DNA from: Limnochorda sp. LNt
GTDB taxonomy: Bacteria > Bacillota > Limnochordia > Limnochordales > Geochordaceae
NCBI RefSeq assembly: GCF_035593265.1
Contig: NZ_CP141614.1
Span: forward strand, 2,604,001-2,668,000
DNA length: 64,000 bases
Reading direction: 5' to 3'
The translations under genes and the position numbers were made by a program. Positions 8,721 through 17,658 of the stretch are shown piece after piece (positions within the stretch are counted from its first letter, which is position 1; every line of letters begins with the position of its first letter). The notes under the pieces were generated by a model that did no database searches, had not been told where the DNA came from, and saw only the letters and a list, made by a program, of their open reading frames with translations.

Positions 8721-9524
8721 ATGGACCTTCCGTCGGCCCCCTCGAGCCGATCGGGCTCCCTGGCCATCCGCGGCAGATGGCGATCGCCGATGCGCTGGCT
8801 GTGGATGGTCGCGGGCATGACCCTCATCGCGTGGGGCATCCGGCTGCAGGTGGTGGCCAGCCTGGGGCTCGGCCCTTGGGACGTGCTCCACATGGGGCTG
8901 AGCCTGCGCTTGCCCATCACGTTCGGCCAGGCCAACCAGCTGGTGGGCCTGGTGCTGGTCCTGGGAGCCTGGGCCATGGGCGAGCCCCCTCGCCTGGGCA
9001 CGCTGCTCAACATGTGGTACGTGGGCGCCGCCTACGACCTCATCGAGGCCTGGCAGCTGGTGCCGCTGCCCGGGGGGATGCTGGCCGCGTGGGTGGCCCT
9101 CCTGGCGGGGATCGCGCTCCTGGCGGTGGGTTCGGCGTGGTATCTGAGCGCTGGCCTCGGCGCCGGCCCTCGTGACGGCATGACACTGGCCCTGGCCCGG
9201 CGCCTCGCCCGCGGACGGATCGGAAGCCGTGCCCCGGCGGGCGCCCGAGTGCGCAGCGAGCCCGGCGTCGGCATGGCCCGCGTGCTGCTGGAGGGCAGCG
9301 CCACGCTGGCCGGCTACGCCCTCGGCGGCCCCGTCGGCGTCGGCAGCATCGTGGTGGCGGCGCTGGTGGGCCCTGGCCTGGCCGTGGCCATCCCATGGTT
9401 TCGCTTCGCCCGTCGCTGGTGGCACGCCGAGCCGTCGCTCTCTTCGCCCGAGGGGCGGCCAGCAGACGGCGGGGCCGGCCACGCTCGCCTGGCCGGGGCC
9501 CCGACAGGGGCGAGACGGCGATGA
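8721..9524 (+). CDS. YczE/YyaS/YitT-type integral membrane protein
   Basis: 267 residues with about five membrane segments (WLWMVAGMTLIAWGIRLQV, ANQLVGLVLVLGAWAMG, WVALLAGIALLAVGS and others) and the family signature LGLGPWDVLHMGLS. Function is not established; relatives are predicted transporters or membrane factors near secondary-metabolite genes. The start is uncertain: TATAAT (8705-8710) overlaps a first ATG at 8709, so a transcript would begin near 8717 and ATG 8721 would be nearly leaderless; ATG 8790 is the alternative. A basic, low-complexity tail follows the last membrane segment. The stop overlaps the next start (ATGA). Confidence 0.75.
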   Translation: MDLPSAPSSRSGSLAIRGRWRSPMRWLWMVAGMTLIAWGIRLQVVASLGLGPWDVLHMGLSLRLPITFGQANQLVGLVLVLGAWAMGEPPRLGTLLNMWYVGAAYDLIEAWQLVPLPGGMLAAWVALLAGIALLAVGSAWYLSAGLGAGPRDGMTLALARRLARGRIGSRAPAGARVRSEPGVGMARVLLEGSATLAGYALGGPVGVGSIVVAALVGPGLAVAIPWFRFARRWWHAEPSLSSPEGRPADGGAGHARLAGAPTGARRR

Positions 9525-9958
9525 GCCCGCCCCGACGGCCACGGTCACGGTCGCCCCGCGTCCCGCCCGAGGACTCCTTCTTCGAGGAGCAGCTGCGGGC
9601 GCTGCAGGGACGTCCGGGCTCCGCCCCGGCCCGCCGCCAGCCTCCCGACCATGAGCGGCACGCCATGGAGGAGCGCCTGGCCCTCGTCCTGCGCCGGGCC
9701 GGCCTGGCCGACTTTCGCCGGCGGGTGCGGGTCGGCATCTACGAGGCGGACTTCCTCTTCCCGCGCCAGCGCCTGGTGGTGGAGCTCGACGGCCTGGTGC
9801 ACCTGGCCTCCGGCGTGCAGGCCAAGGACCGTCGCAAGGACCAGGCCCTGCGGCAGATGGGCTACCGGGTGCTGCACGTCGCCAACCGCGACCTGGTCGC
9901 CGCGCCGGACGTGGTGGTGCAGCGCATCCGCCGGGCCCTGGCCGGGCACGGCCGGTAG
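9521..9958 (+). CDS. DUF559 endonuclease-like protein
   Basis: 145 residues. After a basic, proline-rich start, residues 50-140 form a DUF559 domain of the PD-(D/E)xK-like fold: AMEERLALVLRRAGL, VGIYEADFLFPRQRLVVELDGLVHL with the acidic pair, then KDRRKDQALRQMGYRVLHV. These resemble very short patch repair endonucleases, but the biological role of stand-alone copies is unknown. Its ATG overlaps the stop of the YczE-type gene, so it is translated from the same message. Confidence 0.8.
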   Translation: MSPPRRPRSRSPRVPPEDSFFEEQLRALQGRPGSAPARRQPPDHERHAMEERLALVLRRAGLADFRRRVRVGIYEADFLFPRQRLVVELDGLVHLASGVQAKDRRKDQALRQMGYRVLHVANRDLVAAPDVVVQRIRRALAGHGR

Positions 9959-9985
9959 GCGGTGACCTGCCTGCCCGTCACCGCC
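9958..9985. terminator. Bidirectional hairpin
   Basis: GGCGGTGAC (9958-9966) pairs perfectly with GTCACCGCC (9977-9985), between the convergent DUF559 and pepT genes. No T-run follows. Confidence 0.55.
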
Positions 9986-11252
9986 CCATGCGCTCGGCCC
10001 AGAGCTCCAGCAGGTGGATGACCGTCTCCACCGCCTTCTCCATCCATGGCACCGACGCCCACTCGGTGCGGCTGTGGTAGTTCATCCCGCCCGTGAAGAG
10101 GTTGGGCGTCGGCAGCCCCTGTTGGGTGAGGCGGGCGCCGTCGGTGCCCCCCCGTATGGGTACCTCCACCACCTCGAGGCCGGCTTTGCGGATGGCCTCA
10201 CGCGCCAGCTCCATCACCTCGGGGTGGTCGGCCAGCCGGCGAGCCATGTTGGCGTAGCCGCCCGTCACCTCCAAGGCGGTGCGGGCGCCCGGATACCGCA
10301 GCTCGAGCCCCTGGAGGGCCTGGCGCACCATCTCGTGGAGCCGGTCGAGCTCCTCGACGCTGAAGTGCCGCAGCGCCACCTTGAGCGTGACCCGCTCCAC
10401 GTTGCCCTCGATGGCGTCGACGTGGATGAAGCCCAGGTGACCGTCGGTCGTCTCGGGCAACCGGCTGGCCGGCACCTGAGCGATGAAGTCGGCGGCCAGC
10501 CGCACCGCGTTGATCATGCGGCCACGGGCGGTGCCCGTGTGGGCGCTGCGGCCCTCGATGGTCACCCGCAGGTTGCGGGCGTCGAAGTTCTCCCCCGACA
10601 GCTCGCCGGCGCCGCTGCCGTCCAGCGTGTAGGCGGCCACGCACCCGAAGCGACGCACGTCGAGGAAGCCGATGCCGCGCCCCGTCTCCTCGTCGGGGGT
10701 GAAGGCCACCCGGACCGGCGGCCGGGGTCGATGGGGCTCGCGGATGAGCCGGCAGAGGGCCTCCATGATCTCGGCCACACCCGCCTTGTCGTCCGCGCCC
10801 AGGAGCGTGCTGCCGTCGGAGCTGACCAGGTCGTGGCCCACGCAGGCGAGCAGCGCCGGCTGGTCGGCCGGATCCAGCACCGGTCCCGCCGGCAGGCGAA
10901 TGGGGCGCCCGTCCCAGGCGCGATGCACCAGGGGCTTGACCGAGCGGCCCGGCACCCCCGGAAACGTGTCGTAGTGGGCCAGCAGGCCGATGGCCGGCCC
11001 CGGGACGGTACCGGGCAGGGTGCCGAGGACGATGCCGTGCTCGTCCAGCTCCACGTCCTCGAGACCCATGCGCTCCAGTTCGTCTCGCAGCAGACGGGCC
11101 ATCTCCCACTGCTCGGGAGTCGACGGCACCTGGGCGACTCCCTCGGCCGAGGGGCTGTCGACCTGCACGTAGCGCAGAAACTTGGCCAGCACGCCCTCCT
11201 CCAGCAGGCCCGGATCGGGTATCCTGTCAGGACGTCGCATCGTGGTCGTCAC
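9978..11252 (-). CDS. pepT: Peptidase T (tripeptide aminopeptidase, M20B)
   Basis: 424 residues, close to the usual 410. Metal-binding and catalytic motifs of M20 are visible: LLAHYDTFPG (His, catalytic Asp), GADDKAGVAEIM (bridging Asp), TPDEETGRGIGF (catalytic Glu), and a late His in GGMNYHSRTEWAS. It releases the N-terminal residue from tripeptides in the cytoplasm with two zinc ions. GTG at 11252 was chosen for its GAGGAGG site 7 nt upstream; ATG 11240 is possible. Confidence 0.93.
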   Translation of the reverse strand: MTTTMRRPDRIPDPGLLEEGVLAKFLRYVQVDSPSAEGVAQVPSTPEQWEMARLLRDELERMGLEDVELDEHGIVLGTLPGTVPGPAIGLLAHYDTFPGVPGRSVKPLVHRAWDGRPIRLPAGPVLDPADQPALLACVGHDLVSSDGSTLLGADDKAGVAEIMEALCRLIREPHRPRPPVRVAFTPDEETGRGIGFLDVRRFGCVAAYTLDGSGAGELSGENFDARNLRVTIEGRSAHTGTARGRMINAVRLAADFIAQVPASRLPETTDGHLGFIHVDAIEGNVERVTLKVALRHFSVEELDRLHEMVRQALQGLELRYPGARTALEVTGGYANMARRLADHPEVMELAREAIRKAGLEVVEVPIRGGTDGARLTQQGLPTPNLFTGGMNYHSRTEWASVPWMEKAVETVIHLLELWAERMGR

Positions 11253-11351
11253 GGCCGCCTCCTCGCCAAGGTGGGTGTGAGGGACGATACCAGGATACGT
11301 CGGACGACCGCCGAAACCCCTCGTCCTTGGGAAAGGATGGCGACAAGGGCA

Positions 11352-12728
11352 ATGCCGAAGGTCTGGCTGCTGTCGGGTATCCGCTACGATCCGGCCCGCG
11401 TGGGCGACGTGGGCACCCTGCTGGCCGACGCCGCCGACTGGCGTCCGCTGGCCCGCCGACCGGCGGGAGGGCCGTCGCGGCTCGAGAGCGGGCCCGAGAC
11501 CGGCACCAGCGACGCTCGCCCCCATGCCTCCCGCCTCTTCTCCGACTGGGCCGGCACGGTGGTGAGCGAGTGGCTGGCCAGGGGGCTGCTGGTGCGCGAC
11601 GAGGAGCCCACGCTCTACCTCTACGAGGCCAGGCGCCCGGTGCCGGAGGAGCGGCGGCACGGCCCCGGAGTCGCCGAGATCGCCTCCTACCGGGCCGTGG
11701 TGGCGGCGCTGGGGGTGAGCGAGCCGGCGCCACCCAGGCGCGTCGAGAGCCTCGACCCGGCGGCCGTCGACCCCATGATGCCCGTGATGAAGGCCTTCGC
11801 CGTCGACGTCGCCCCCGTCTGGGGCCTCTTCGCCAAGGCGGCCGCTGGTCCCCGGCGGACGCGGCTCGACGAGATCCTGGCCGGGACCGTCGAGCAGGGC
11901 GAGCCCGTCCTGGCCATCGAGGCGGGCGACGGGAGCTCCCACCGAGTCTGGCGCCTGCAGGTCGACCTCGCCCAGGAGCTGGCCGACATCCTTTCGCAGG
12001 TGCCCATCGCCGTCGTGCAGGGCGGGCTGCAGGTGGAGGCCCTCCGGCGCCTGGCGGCCCAGTCCCCCGACGGGCGGGTCAACGGGGTGCCGCCGTCGGT
12101 GCTGGCATTTCTCACGCCCTGCGACTCGCCCGCCGATGCCGGCGAGACCCCGGCGATCCTGCCGGTGCACCGCCTGCTGCTGGCATCGTCACGCCTCGAT
12201 GCGGCAGGCGTGGAGCGGCGCCTCTCGGCCTACTTCCGCCTGATCGACGTCGCTACCGAGGCGGAGGCTCCCGCCTCCCTCGAGCTCGTCGATGCGGCGC
12301 TGGCACAGCTGGGACGGGCTCGCGACGAGTTCACCGGCTTCGTCCTGTACCTGGGAGGGGGGCGGGTCAAGGTGGCGCGCTCCAAGGGACGCATGCTGAT
12401 GGAGAACTGGACCCATCCCCTGGGCCGGACGACGTGGCGGGCGATGGACGTCAACGTGCTGCACGCGCTGGCCTTCGAGCGGGCGCTGGGCATCGGCCTC
12501 GAGGCGAGCCGCCTGCACGCGCCACCCCTCGACGTGGAGGAGTCGGCGCCGGGCGCCATCGAGCGGGTGGACCGCGGCGAGGCCGCGGCCGCCTTCTTGC
12601 TGCCGCCCCCATCGCCCCAGCAACTGCTGACCGTAGCCCTCGACAGCAACCCCATCCCCGCCGACTCGGTGCGCCCGTGGCCCCCCATCCCGGCGGGGCT
12701 GATCCTGCGCTGGCGACGGCCCTCCTGA
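11352..12728 (+). CDS. DUF1015 family protein, divergent
   Basis: About 458 residues. Overall layout matches DUF1015: an early YDPARVGDVGTLLADA, a central HRVWRLQ, then ILPVHRLLLASS and a C-terminal AAFLLPPPSPQQLLTVALDSN followed by PIPAGLILRW. The usual ADGHHRYETAL motif is replaced by VVQGGLQVEALRRL, so any activity depending on it may be lost. The family's function is unknown; it often sits near serine biosynthesis genes, which is not the case here. ATG 11337 is an alternative start. It diverges from pepT. Confidence 0.72.
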   Translation: MPKVWLLSGIRYDPARVGDVGTLLADAADWRPLARRPAGGPSRLESGPETGTSDARPHASRLFSDWAGTVVSEWLARGLLVRDEEPTLYLYEARRPVPEERRHGPGVAEIASYRAVVAALGVSEPAPPRRVESLDPAAVDPMMPVMKAFAVDVAPVWGLFAKAAAGPRRTRLDEILAGTVEQGEPVLAIEAGDGSSHRVWRLQVDLAQELADILSQVPIAVVQGGLQVEALRRLAAQSPDGRVNGVPPSVLAFLTPCDSPADAGETPAILPVHRLLLASSRLDAAGVERRLSAYFRLIDVATEAEAPASLELVDAALAQLGRARDEFTGFVLYLGGGRVKVARSKGRMLMENWTHPLGRTTWRAMDVNVLHALAFERALGIGLEASRLHAPPLDVEESAPGAIERVDRGEAAAAFLLPPPSPQQLLTVALDSNPIPADSVRPWPPIPAGLILRWRRPS

Positions 12729-12734
12729 GGCGGC

Positions 12735-14513
12735 CTACGACGGCAGGCGCTCGACGTACCGGTTGGTGATGGGGAAGCGCCAGTCCCGGCCGAAGGCCCG
12801 GGGGGTCACCTTGACCCCCGGGGGCGCCTGCCGCCGCTTGAACTCGCTGCGCGCCACCATGGCCGCGAAGCGCTCCACGGTCTGGGGCCGGAAGCCCATG
12901 GCGACCAGCTCGGGAGCGTCGCGGTCCTCCTCGACGTAGGCGGCGATCATGGGGTCCAGCTCCTCGTAGGGCGGCAACTCGTCGGTGTCGCGCTGGCCGG
13001 GCCGCAGCTCGGCCGAGGGGGGCTTGACCAGGACGCGCTCGGGGATGACCGGCTCGTCCTCCCGACCATTGCGCCAGCGGGCCAGGCGGTAGACCCAGGT
13101 CTTGGGCAGGTCCTTGATGACGGCGAAGCCGCCGGCCGTGTCGGCACCGTACAGGGTCAGGTAACCCACGGCCAGCTCGCTCTTGTTGCCAGCCGTCAGC
13201 ACCAGCCACCCGAACTTGTTGGAGAGCGCCATCATCAGCGTGCCGCGGATGCGGGCCTGCAGGTTCTCCTCGGCCGTGTCGAAGGGACGTCCGCCGAAGA
13301 GAGGAGCCAAGGCCTGCAGGTAGGCCTCGAAGACGGGCTCGATGGGCACGACCTCGCAGCGGATGCCCAGTCGCCGCGCGACCTCCTGCGCATCCTGCAG
13401 GCTCTCGGGGGAGGTGAACCGGGAAGGCATCGTCACGCCCACCACCCGCCGGGGCCCGAGGGCGTCGACGGCCAGGGCCGCCACCAGCGACGAGTCGATG
13501 CCACCCGACATCGCCACGGCCACCGTCTCGAAGCCGTTCTTGGCCACGTAGTCACGCAGGCCCAGACGCAGGGCACCCCACACCTCCGCCTCGGGCTCGG
13601 GCAGAGGGTGGGCATCGGTCACCACGGAGACCGGGGCCGCTGGAGGGGCGGGGGCCGACGGCCGTGCCGGCCGCGGGTCGAGGGCGACCATCTCGACGGC
13701 CGGCGCTGCCTCGTGCTGGCTCAGGTAGAGCCGCTGCTGGCGGCGCCGGGGGTCGTGCAGCCGGCGATGAAAGACCGACGCCGGGTCCACGTCGGCCACC
13801 ACCAGCGCCTCCTCGAAGCACGGGGCTCGCGCCACGGTACGGCCGTCCTCGTCGATGACGGCGCTGCTGCCGTCGAAGACCAGCTCGTCCTGGCCGCCCA
13901 CCATGTTGACGAAGGCCAGGGCCACGCGATAGTCAGTGGCGCGGGTGGCCAGCATCCGCTCCCGCTGGGCGATCTTGCCCATGTGGTACGGCGAGCTCGA
14001 CAGGTTGACCAGCAGCTGGGCGCCGCCTACCAGGCTCTGGAGCCGGGCGGGGCCGTCGGGGTACCAGATGTCCTCGCAGATGTTGATGCCGATGCGCCAG
14101 GAGCCCAGCTGCACCACCAGCGGCCGGCGGCCGGCCTCGAAGTAGCGCAGCTCGTCGAAGACGCCGTAGTTGGGCAGGAGCATCTTGCGATGCACCGCCC
14201 GGATCTGCCCGGCCGCCACCACCGCGGCGGCGTTGTAGATGTCGTCGTCGGCGTCGACGAAGCCCACGACCGCCACGATGGGGGGCAGGCGCCGGGCCAG
14301 GGCGTCCAGCACCCGACGGTTCTCCCGCACGAAGCCCGGACGGAGGAGCAGGTCTTCGGGCGGGTAGCCCGTCAGGGCCAGCTCGGGAAAGGCGACGAGC
14401 TGCGCGCCGGCCTCGTAAGCCGCCGCGGCCAGGGTCTCGATCTTGCGCGCGTTACCCTCCAGGTCTCCGACGGTCGCGTCGATCTGAGCCAGGGCGATGC
14501 GCAGCCGGTGCAT
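12735..14513 (-). CDS. nadE: Glutamine-dependent NAD+ synthetase
   Basis: 592 residues, two domains. The N-terminal nitrilase-like glutaminase has the Glu-Lys-Cys triad in AFPELALTGYPPEDL, VHRKMLLPNYGVFDE and INICEDIWYPDGP. The C-terminal synthetase has the ATP pyrophosphatase loop AVAMSGGIDSSL and later TAGNKSELAVGYLTLYGD-type substrate motif (here GYLTLYGADTAGG). It amidates nicotinic acid adenine dinucleotide to NAD+ with ammonia channelled from glutamine. Only 2 nt separate its start from the stop of the upstream aldolase gene, so the two are probably co-transcribed. Confidence 0.96.
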   Translation of the reverse strand: MHRLRIALAQIDATVGDLEGNARKIETLAAAAYEAGAQLVAFPELALTGYPPEDLLLRPGFVRENRRVLDALARRLPPIVAVVGFVDADDDIYNAAAVVAAGQIRAVHRKMLLPNYGVFDELRYFEAGRRPLVVQLGSWRIGINICEDIWYPDGPARLQSLVGGAQLLVNLSSSPYHMGKIAQRERMLATRATDYRVALAFVNMVGGQDELVFDGSSAVIDEDGRTVARAPCFEEALVVADVDPASVFHRRLHDPRRRQQRLYLSQHEAAPAVEMVALDPRPARPSAPAPPAAPVSVVTDAHPLPEPEAEVWGALRLGLRDYVAKNGFETVAVAMSGGIDSSLVAALAVDALGPRRVVGVTMPSRFTSPESLQDAQEVARRLGIRCEVVPIEPVFEAYLQALAPLFGGRPFDTAEENLQARIRGTLMMALSNKFGWLVLTAGNKSELAVGYLTLYGADTAGGFAVIKDLPKTWVYRLARWRNGREDEPVIPERVLVKPPSAELRPGQRDTDELPPYEELDPMIAAYVEEDRDAPELVAMGFRPQTVERFAAMVARSEFKRRQAPPGVKVTPRAFGRDWRFPITNRYVERLPS

Positions 14514-14515
14514 GG

Positions 14516-15211
14516 TCACGGCGAGGTGCGCACCCCCTCGACGCTGCGGGGCCCCGAGCCGCCGGGTCGCTGGCCGTAGTGGGCCAAATAGCCCTGGCGC
14601 ACCCGCATCACCTCGTCGGGGGGCAGCAGCAGCGGCGAGCCGGCCACCCTCGCCGCCCAGTAGACACGCGCGGTCGACTCCAGCACCCAGGCCGCCTGGA
14701 GGGCCTCGCGCAGGTCGCGGCCCACCGCGATGGCCCCGTGGTTGCGCAGGAGAGCCGCCTGGCGCCCCTCGAGGGCCTCCACGGTGTACCGACCGAGCTG
14801 CTCGGTGCCCGTGGTGGCGTACTCCGCCACCCGCACCTCCCCGCCCAGCACGGCGGCGGCCTCCCCCAGGATGGGCGGCAGCGACCAGCCGAGCACCGCC
14901 AGGACGGTGGCGTAGGTCGAGTGAGTGTGCACCACGGCCCCCACGTCGGCCCGGTGGCGGTAGACGAGCAGGTGCGTCGGGAGCTCCGTGGAGGGGCGCC
15001 GGCGCCCCTCCACCCGGCGACCCTGTCCGTCGACGACGGGCACGTCGTCGGCCTCGATGCGGTCGTACTCCATCCCCGAGGGGGAGATGGCGATGTAGCC
15101 CGTCTCGGGGTCCCGGGCGCTGACGTTGCCGGAGGTACCCACCACGAGCCCGGTCTGCAAGAGCCTCCGGCCGACTCCGACCACCTCTGCCCGCAATCGT
15201 GCCAGCAGCAT
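14516..15211 (-). CDS. Class II aldolase/adducin family protein (L-fuculose-phosphate aldolase-like)
   Basis: 231 residues. Zinc ligands are visible in VVHTHSTYATVLA (HxH) and LLRNHGAIAVG (His), and the substrate loop in VVGTSGNVSARD plus SPSGMEYDRI. Such enzymes cleave phosphorylated sugars to dihydroxyacetone phosphate and an aldehyde, or act as epimerases, so the exact substrate cannot be read. ATG 15211 follows a weak site. It lies directly upstream of nadE and diverges from the T-box/metG transcript. Confidence 0.82.
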   Translation of the reverse strand: MLLARLRAEVVGVGRRLLQTGLVVGTSGNVSARDPETGYIAISPSGMEYDRIEADDVPVVDGQGRRVEGRRRPSTELPTHLLVYRHRADVGAVVHTHSTYATVLAVLGWSLPPILGEAAAVLGGEVRVAEYATTGTEQLGRYTVEALEGRQAALLRNHGAIAVGRDLREALQAAWVLESTARVYWAARVAGSPLLLPPDEVMRVRQGYLAHYGQRPGGSGPRSVEGVRTSP

Positions 15212-15249
15212 GGATCTCGGCCCCCTCCGGCCGGTCGGCACCCGGCCCC

Positions 15250-15280
15250 TTGACATCCAGGATGCGAGGACGACAGAATA
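15250..15280 (+). promoter_or_regulatory. Promoter of the T-box leader and metG
   Basis: TTGACA at 15250-15255 and CAGAAT at 15274-15279 with an 18-base spacer. The predicted start, near 15286, begins the structured leader. Confidence 0.6.
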
Positions 15281-15285
15281 GGGCC

Positions 15286-15600
15286 ACATCCAGTATAGGT
15301 CAAAGTCAGCCGCCATGAAGGGGAGCGAGTAGGCGGGAGACCTGCCTCCCAGCGAGCCGGGAGGGTGCGAGCCGGCGGCAAGGACCCGCCCAACATGGCC
15401 CCGGAGCGGCCCCTCCAACGTCGCCCCGCCGGCGATCAGTAGAGGGAGCCGGGTGCGCCCGTTATCGCGCCAGGGTATCCGGCCGGGGTCGGGCCGCGTA
15501 CCCGTGGAGGCTGTCCGCCGCGAGGCGGCAGCGAAGCCGGGGTGGTACCGCGCAGGCGCGCAAGCCCTTCGCCCCCAGGGGAGGCGAGGGGCTTTTCGTT
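15286..15600 (+). ncRNA. T-box leader, probably methionine-specific
   Basis: The T-box antiterminator signature GGGGTGGTACCGCG is at 15539-15552 and is followed by a GC-rich terminator stem (15562 to about 15596) ending in TTTTCGTTTT. The upstream Stem I region contains the AGTA motif (15330 region) and a candidate specifier ATG at 15395-15397 in CCAACATGGCC, matching the Met codon expected for a methionyl-tRNA synthetase gene. Uncharged tRNA would stabilise the antiterminator and switch metG on. The exact 5' end and the specifier assignment are inferred. Confidence 0.88.
15562..15600 (+). terminator. Intrinsic terminator of the T-box leader
   Basis: Arms AAGCCCTTCGCCCCC (15562-15576) and GGAGGCGAGGGGCTT (15580-15594) pair with a G-U and one mismatch, followed by a T-rich tract. 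It is mutually exclusive with the T-box antiterminator. Confidence 0.8.
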
Positions 15601-15645
15601 TTGGCCCGCACCAGTCCAGGCCCTCATGAGGAGGTCGTTGGTCGG

Positions 15646-17658
15646 ATGGGTGAGACGAGCGGCAAGTTCTACGTGACGACGCCCATCTACTACCCGAGCG
15701 ATCGGCTTCACATCGGCCACGCCTACACGACCACGGCGGCCGATGCGCTGGCGCGCTGGCATCGCTTCCTGGGCGAGGAGGTCTTCTTCCTGACCGGCTC
15801 GGACGAGCACGGCCAGAAGATCCAGCGCAAGGCCGAGGCGAGAGGCGTCAGCCCCCAGCAGTACGTCGACGAGATCGTCGCCACCTTCAAGGAGCTGTGG
15901 AAGCGGCTCGACATCCAGTACGACCGCTTCATCCGCACCACGGACCCCGACCACGTCCGGGTCGCCCGGTACATCTTCAAGACCATCTACGAGAAGGGCG
16001 ACATCTACAAGAGCACCTACGAGGGCTGGTACTGCGTCCAGTGCGAGACCTTCTGGCTGGAGAGCAAGCTGGTGGAGGGCAAGTGTCCCGACTGCGGGCG
16101 GCCCGTCGAGTGGCTCGAGGAGGAGAGCTACTTCTTCCGACTCTCCAAGTACGCCGACCGCCTGCTGCGGCACATCCGCGAGCACCCCGAGTTCATCCAG
16201 CCGCCCAGCCGGCGCAACGAGATGGTCGCCTTCATCGAGCAGGGGCTGGAGGATCTGTGCGTCTCCCGCACGACCTTCGATTGGGGCATTCCGGTGCCCG
16301 TCGACGAGCGCCACGTCATCTACGTCTGGTTCGACGCGCTGACCAACTACCTGACCGGCGTCGGCTACCTGGAGGAGCCGGCCAAGTTCGCCCGGTACTG
16401 GCCGGCGGACCTGCACCTGGTGGGCAAGGAGATCGTACGCTTCCACACCATCATCTGGCCCATCATCCTGATGGCGGCCGACCTGCCGTTGCCCAAGCAG
16501 GTCTTCGGGCACGGGTGGCTGCTGTTCGATCAGCAGAAGATGAGCAAGTCGAGGGGCAACGTGGTGGACCCCAACGTGCTCATCGACCGCTACGGCAGTG
16601 ACGCCATCCGCTACTTCCTGCTGCGGGAGGTGTCGTTCGGGCAGGACGGCAACTTCTCCGAGCAGGCCCTCATCGATCGCACCAACGCGGATCTGGCCAA
16701 CGACCTGGGCAACCTGGTCTACCGGGCCTTGAGCATCCTGGAGCGCTACGAGCAGGGCATCGTGCCCGAGCCGGGACCGGAGCAGCCCGTCGATCGCGAG
16801 CTGGTGGAGCTGGCCGAGCAGGTGGCGTCCGAGGCCAACCGGCGGATGCTGGAGCTGGACATCAACACGGCGCTGGCCACCATCTGGCGTTTCGTGGGCC
16901 GCGCCAACAAGTACATCGACCAGACCGAGCCCTGGCAGCTCAACCGGCGCCGCCCGCAGGACCCGGCGGCCGCGGAGCGGCTGCGCACCGTGCTCTACCA
17001 CCTGGCCGAGGCGCTGCGAGTGACGGCGCTGTTGGTCGCACCCTTCCTGCCCAAGACCGGGCAGGCCATCTGGGAGCAGCTGGGCATCGACGAGCCGCTG
17101 GCGAGCCAGCGCTTCTCCGACCTGAGCTGGGGACGGATCCGGCCCGGCACCCGCACGCGGCGGGGCCAGCCGCTGTTTCCCCGCATCCTCGGCGAGGAGA
17201 GCGCCCGGCAGGTACCGGTGGGCCAGGAGAGCCAAGGCGCCCCCGCCGCTTCCGAGGGTGCGACGGCCCGGGCCGCGGCAGGCGTGGCCCAGACGCCGGC
17301 GCCCGGCGGCGAGGCCCAGGAGGATGACGGCCTGATCGGCATCGAGGAGTTCGCCAGGGTGAGACTGCGGGTGGCGACGGTGCTGGAGGCCGGCCGGATA
17401 CCCGGTGCGGATCGACTGCTCAAGCTCCAGGTGGATCTGGGCGAGGGGCGGCCCCGCCAGATCGTGGCGGGCATCGCGCGTCACTACGCCCCCGAGTCGC
17501 TGGTCGGCAAGCGCATCGTGGTGGTGGCCAACCTCAAGCCGGCCACCCTGCGCGGCGAGCGCTCGGAGGGGATGCTCCTGGCCGCCACGGCTCCCGATGG
17601 CCAGCTGACGCTCGTGACGGTCGAGGAGCCCGTGCCACCGGGGAGCGTGGTCAAGTGA
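15646..17658 (+). CDS. metG: Methionyl-tRNA synthetase with C-terminal tRNA-binding domain
   Basis: 670 residues, class I synthetase. The HIGH motif is in DRLHIGHAYTTT and the KMSKS loop in DQQKMSKSRGNVVDP. A zinc knuckle with CVQCETF and CPDCGRP lies in the connective peptide. The last 110 residues, from about IGIEEFARVRLRVATVLEAG, form the EMAP/Trbp111 tRNA-binding domain that aids dimerisation, joined by an Ala/Pro/Gly-rich linker. ATG 15646 was chosen over upstream in-frame codons in the leader because of GAGGAGG at 15627-15633. It is controlled by the T-box and overlaps tatD by 4 bases. Confidence 0.97.
   Translation: MGETSGKFYVTTPIYYPSDRLHIGHAYTTTAADALARWHRFLGEEVFFLTGSDEHGQKIQRKAEARGVSPQQYVDEIVATFKELWKRLDIQYDRFIRTTDPDHVRVARYIFKTIYEKGDIYKSTYEGWYCVQCETFWLESKLVEGKCPDCGRPVEWLEEESYFFRLSKYADRLLRHIREHPEFIQPPSRRNEMVAFIEQGLEDLCVSRTTFDWGIPVPVDERHVIYVWFDALTNYLTGVGYLEEPAKFARYWPADLHLVGKEIVRFHTIIWPIILMAADLPLPKQVFGHGWLLFDQQKMSKSRGNVVDPNVLIDRYGSDAIRYFLLREVSFGQDGNFSEQALIDRTNADLANDLGNLVYRALSILERYEQGIVPEPGPEQPVDRELVELAEQVASEANRRMLELDINTALATIWRFVGRANKYIDQTEPWQLNRRRPQDPAAAERLRTVLYHLAEALRVTALLVAPFLPKTGQAIWEQLGIDEPLASQRFSDLSWGRIRPGTRTRRGQPLFPRILGEESARQVPVGQESQGAPAASEGATARAAAGVAQTPAPGGEAQEDDGLIGIEEFARVRLRVATVLEAGRIPGADRLLKLQVDLGEGRPRQIVAGIARHYAPESLVGKRIVVVANLKPATLRGERSEGMLLAATAPDGQLTLVTVEEPVPPGSVVK

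Noticed and set aside
10014-11336. Long plus-strand open frame extending the DUF1015 gene upstream by over 400 codons
   Set aside because: It runs antisense through pepT, which has all M20 motifs. The DUF1015 protein begins near 11352.
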